Source of the DNA: UBA1359 sp035411265
GTDB lineage: Bacteria > Patescibacteriota > Patescibacteriia > Patescibacteriales > Patescibacteriaceae
Length of the DNA: 8,795 nt
Direction of reading: 5' to 3'
Assembly (NCBI GenBank): GCA_035411265.1
Contig: DAONSQ010000026.1
Location: forward strand, 1 to 8,795
Position 1 is the first letter of the stretch; the number at the start of each line of letters is the position of its first letter. Below are positions 7,453 through 8,795 of the stretch, piece after piece. Below the pieces are notes generated by a model. The model searched no databases. It saw only the letters and a program-made list of their open reading frames with translations, and had not been told where the DNA came from. The translations under genes and the position numbers were made by a program.

Positions 7453-7486
7453 GGTTTTTTCTCCTCTTTAGGATAGCGAAAAAACC
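7453..7486 (-). promoter_or_regulatory. Inverted repeat presenting the ribosome binding site in its loop
   Basis: A perfect 9-bp inverted repeat, GGTTTTTTC (7453-7461) and GAAAAAACC (7478-7486), flanks a 16-nt loop. In the minus-strand transcript the loop reads GCTATCCTAAAGAGGA and so contains most of the Shine-Dalgarno sequence; the descending arm ends 3 nt before the ATG at 7449. Such a 5' leader hairpin could modulate initiation for the whole operon. The stem is mostly A-T and thus weak. If transcription starts at the promoter-like site at 7470-7498, the ascending arm would not be transcribed. Confidence 0.4.
7461..7467 (-). promoter_or_regulatory. Shine-Dalgarno sequence of the operon's first gene
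   Basis: On the minus strand AGAGGAG stands 11 nt before the ATG at 7449. It fixes that start and is the only strong ribosome binding site in the five-gene cluster. It lies largely in the loop of the inverted repeat at 7453-7486, with its last G in the stem. Confidence 0.75.
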
Positions 7487-7498
7487 AGTTAAAGTAAA
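7470..7498 (-). promoter_or_regulatory. Possible sigma70-like promoter for the operon
   Basis: On the minus strand TTTACT (7498-7493) and TATCCT (7475-7470) are 17 nt apart; each matches 4 of 6 positions of the -35 and -10 consensus. The implied start, near 7463, would fall within the Shine-Dalgarno sequence and give a leader of only about 14 nt. The match is therefore tentative, and the true promoter could lie elsewhere in the 65-bp intergenic region. Confidence 0.25.
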
Positions 7499-7501
7499 GA
7501 A

Positions 7502-7526
7502 AAACAGCTCCAAAATGGAACTGTTT
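7502..7526 (-). terminator. Hairpin with T-rich tail, probable intrinsic terminator (minus strand)
   Basis: In the minus-strand RNA, AAACAGTTCCA pairs with TGGAGCTGTTT across a 3-nt loop, giving an 11-bp stem with one U-G wobble. It runs into TTCTTTACTTT, a U-rich tail. On the plus strand the wobble becomes a C-A mismatch and no T tract follows, so the structure favours the minus direction. It would end transcripts coming from the GIY-YIG gene and insulate them from the operon that begins at 7449. The stem has only 4 G-C pairs and one wobble, so it would be a modest terminator. Confidence 0.5.
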
Positions 7527-7799
7527 GATGGTGGGGGTTATTACGCACGATTCGAACCGGAAACCAAAAGGTTAGTAAAGAAAAGCATGACCGTCGATGA
7601 ATATTTGGCACATCAGCCGGAGGAGAAAACGGCTGATTCTGGACAAGTTTCAAGCATTTTGGATTCGGAGGTGGAGGTGTGGAATCGAGTCTGGTGGCGA
7701 CTTTTGGAGGAATTATTCTTGTTTTGGTACATTTGGTTGAAGGATAATAAGGCTATGGTGGAGGAGTTTGTGGATGAAATAAATAACAACAAGATTTAA
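7515..7799 (+). CDS. Small Trp-rich protein of unknown function
   Basis: This 94-residue frame resembles no family I recognise. The N-terminal part (1-50) is polar and charged. Residues 54-76 are strikingly aromatic, with Trp at 56, 60, 61, 71 and 74 within EVWNRVWWRLLEELFLFWYI, and look like an amphipathic or interfacial helix. The C-terminus is acidic and then Asn-rich. Codons show strong purine bias at position 1, as real coding sequence does, and no long frame competes on either strand. The ATG at 7515 is the first start after an in-frame stop at 7449-7451, but no Shine-Dalgarno sequence precedes it and it lies in the loop of the hairpin at 7502-7526. M25 (ATG at 7587) is an alternative start. 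The gene is divergent from the operon at 7449 and convergent with the GIY-YIG gene. The GIY-YIG transcript would cross it in antisense. Confidence 0.55.
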   Translation: MELFDGGGYYARFEPETKRLVKKSMTVDEYLAHQPEEKTADSGQVSSILDSEVEVWNRVWWRLLEELFLFWYIWLKDNKAMVEEFVDEINNNKI

Positions 7800-8656
7800 T
7801 CGTTTAGCTTGGCTTGCTCGATCTCTTTAAGTGTTTTTCCATCTTTGGATTTCCACAGAACCCAACCGCTTGTTGAATTTCCAGTTATCAGGTCTGATGC
7901 CGCACTTGGACTGCTAAAAATATGATCTTTCTCAAATCTGTAAAGATCATCTGATATTTTAGTAATGTGCCCAGACTGGATCAGTGCGGCCAACAATGTT
8001 TCATTCCTCTTTTTTACCGCGTCACTTATCTGCGAGCTTGCTGTCGAGCCATTATACACAATAAAACCGTCATTAGTTAATCTACCTTCACCAGTTGCTC
8101 CTTTACCTTTGCAATATAATAAACCATTTGTTTTATTCCCCTTGGCGGTTAATTCATGCAAAAACGGATATCCAAGACTAGCTAATAAAATTTTTAAATT
8201 CTCTAAATATTCCTCCATCTCAGAAATATCTGATTCGGACAAATTAGGAAGACCACTATCGGCGGAATTATGCAAAGTGCATCTAGATATTTGTTTAGCC
8301 ATGGATAAACACCTACTCTCGAGATATTTTATGTGTGCTTTAGTAAGATTATTATCTTTACTGACAAACCCTATTGCTGTTTGCCAAAAATCTTTAGTGC
8401 TTTCATGCGAAGCTAGTCTTTTCCATAATATTTCTGCCTCACCAATATAGACATTTGGCAAATTCGTCTCGTCATCTTCTCTACCAATCAGAAAGTATAC
8501 AGCTGGTTGGTTACAAGATAGATTTTCTTTAATGTCTTTTAATTGATTTCTCGGTATAGATATGGCTTTTCCAATCCAATTACTTAATTCAACAGATTTG
8601 ATACCGTCTGGCTTACCATCCATTAAATAAATTTTAATTGTCTTAGGATGGGTCAT
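7796..8656 (-). CDS. GIY-YIG nuclease-family protein with C-terminal DUF4357-like segment
   Basis: This 286-residue protein has a GIY-YIG fold signature: AVYFLIG (52-58) as the GIY strand, VYIGEAE (69-75) as the YIG strand, then R80 in WKRLASHE, E113 in KYLESR and N130 in TLHN. These match the catalytic Arg, Glu and Asn of the family, so DNA-cleaving activity is plausible. The C-terminus (about 245-280, FSSPSAASDLITGN then GWVLWK) matches my memory of DUF4357, and the middle element GFIVYNGSTAS often accompanies it. Proteins of this architecture are generally annotated only as GIY-YIG family; they occur among accessory genes, sometimes near restriction-modification genes. Its ATG overlaps the upstream stop (ATGA), showing coupling with the truncated gene at the right edge. 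Its TAA interlocks with the stop of the convergent small gene. It has several Cys residues, but no obvious zinc motif and no signal peptide. Confidence 0.88.
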   Translation of the reverse strand: MTHPKTIKIYLMDGKPDGIKSVELSNWIGKAISIPRNQLKDIKENLSCNQPAVYFLIGREDDETNLPNVYIGEAEILWKRLASHESTKDFWQTAIGFVSKDNNLTKAHIKYLESRCLSMAKQISRCTLHNSADSGLPNLSESDISEMEEYLENLKILLASLGYPFLHELTAKGNKTNGLLYCKGKGATGEGRLTNDGFIVYNGSTASSQISDAVKKRNETLLAALIQSGHITKISDDLYRFEKDHIFSSPSAASDLITGNSTSGWVLWKSKDGKTLKEIEQAKLND

Positions 8657-8795
8657 ATTTGCAAAGTTACTTCATTTAATGTCGTTTTCATCTCAAGGTT
8701 ATTAACAAATTTATCAATATCAGAAATCCTCACTTCTAAGCCATCTTTTTTGATAAAATCAAAATAGCGTTCGGTATCAATATAAGATTTTGGCG
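8653..8795 (-). CDS. C-terminal fragment of an unidentified protein, cut by the window edge
   Basis: An open frame enters from the right edge and ends in TGA at 8653-8655, giving 46 residues: PKSYIDTERYFDFIKKDGLE at the edge, ending in KTTLNEVTLQI. No stop interrupts it, whereas the other two minus-strand frames are closed. Its TGA overlaps the ATG of the GIY-YIG gene (ATGA), the usual arrangement in an operon, which supports it as a real gene. The fragment is charged and soluble, and too short to assign. Given its partner, it may belong to a restriction or defence system, but nothing in the 46 residues shows this. Confidence 0.7.
   Translation of the reverse strand, partial: PKSYIDTERYFDFIKKDGLEVRISDIDKFVNNLEMKTTLNEVTLQI

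Noticed and set aside
7549..7558. GATTCGAACC matches 10 nt of the tRNA-Ser T arm (53-62), suggesting a tRNA remnant or attachment site near the accessory end
   Set aside because: Only 10 nt match, the flanks do not form a T stem, no acceptor or anticodon arm is present, and the bases are in frame within a coding sequence. Chance is a sufficient explanation.
7965..8450. 161-codon open frame on the plus strand opposite the GIY-YIG gene
   Set aside because: It is a shadow of the GIY-YIG gene, whose frame carries recognisable catalytic motifs. The plus-strand translation has no family-like motif.
1..8795. CRISPR array, insertion sequence or transposase
   Set aside because: I saw no regularly spaced repeats, no transposase-like frame, and no terminal inverted repeats with target duplications.

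Overview
The window looks like bacterial chromosome from a lineage with a moderately AT-rich genome, standard genetic code (TGA serves as a stop in the partial right-hand gene; TGG is Trp), compact gene packing and few Shine-Dalgarno sites. A type IV pilus/type II secretion-type assembly ATPase next to an uncharacterised multi-pass membrane protein and an O-antigen ligase-like protein would fit a Patescibacteria (CPR) genome, but that placement is inference: there is no phylogenetic marker here that I can test.

Layout. Almost everything is on the minus strand. Reading in the direction of transcription (right to left), a five-gene cluster runs from 7449 to 135: an unrecognised 568-residue protein with four C-terminal membrane segments; a 1008-residue protein with two complete GspE/PilB ATPase modules fused head to tail; a YfcE-type metallophosphoesterase; an O-antigen ligase/polymerase-family membrane protein; and an RsuA/RluB-type rRNA pseudouridine synthase. 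Gaps are 4, 1 and 1 nt, and the last pair overlaps by 17 nt, so this is very probably one operon. Only its first gene has a clear Shine-Dalgarno sequence. A tRNA-Ser(CGA) gene with an encoded CCA end follows 7 nt after the last stop codon.

Right of 7450 the character changes. A 65-bp intergenic region carries a hairpin with the operon's ribosome binding site in its loop, and a terminator-like hairpin facing the minus strand. Next is a small Trp-rich unknown gene on the plus strand, the only plus-strand gene, whose stop codon interlocks with that of a convergent minus-strand gene for a GIY-YIG nuclease-family protein with a C-terminal DUF4357-like segment. The GIY-YIG gene shares an ATGA start/stop overlap with an upstream gene that runs off the right edge. 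This end looks like accessory DNA, perhaps part of a restriction or defence locus, but the partial partner is too short to identify.

How the genes may work together. The double ATPase would power pilus or pseudopilus assembly at the cytoplasmic face of the membrane. The unknown membrane protein directly upstream is a candidate platform-side partner, and the O-antigen ligase-like protein could transfer glycans to surface structures or pilins. The phosphoesterase and pseudouridine synthase are housekeeping-type genes that may simply share the transcript. The item most worth a second look is the tandem ATPase: both halves keep the Walker A, Walker B, Asp-box, His-box and four-Cys motifs, yet each half carries its own substitutions.
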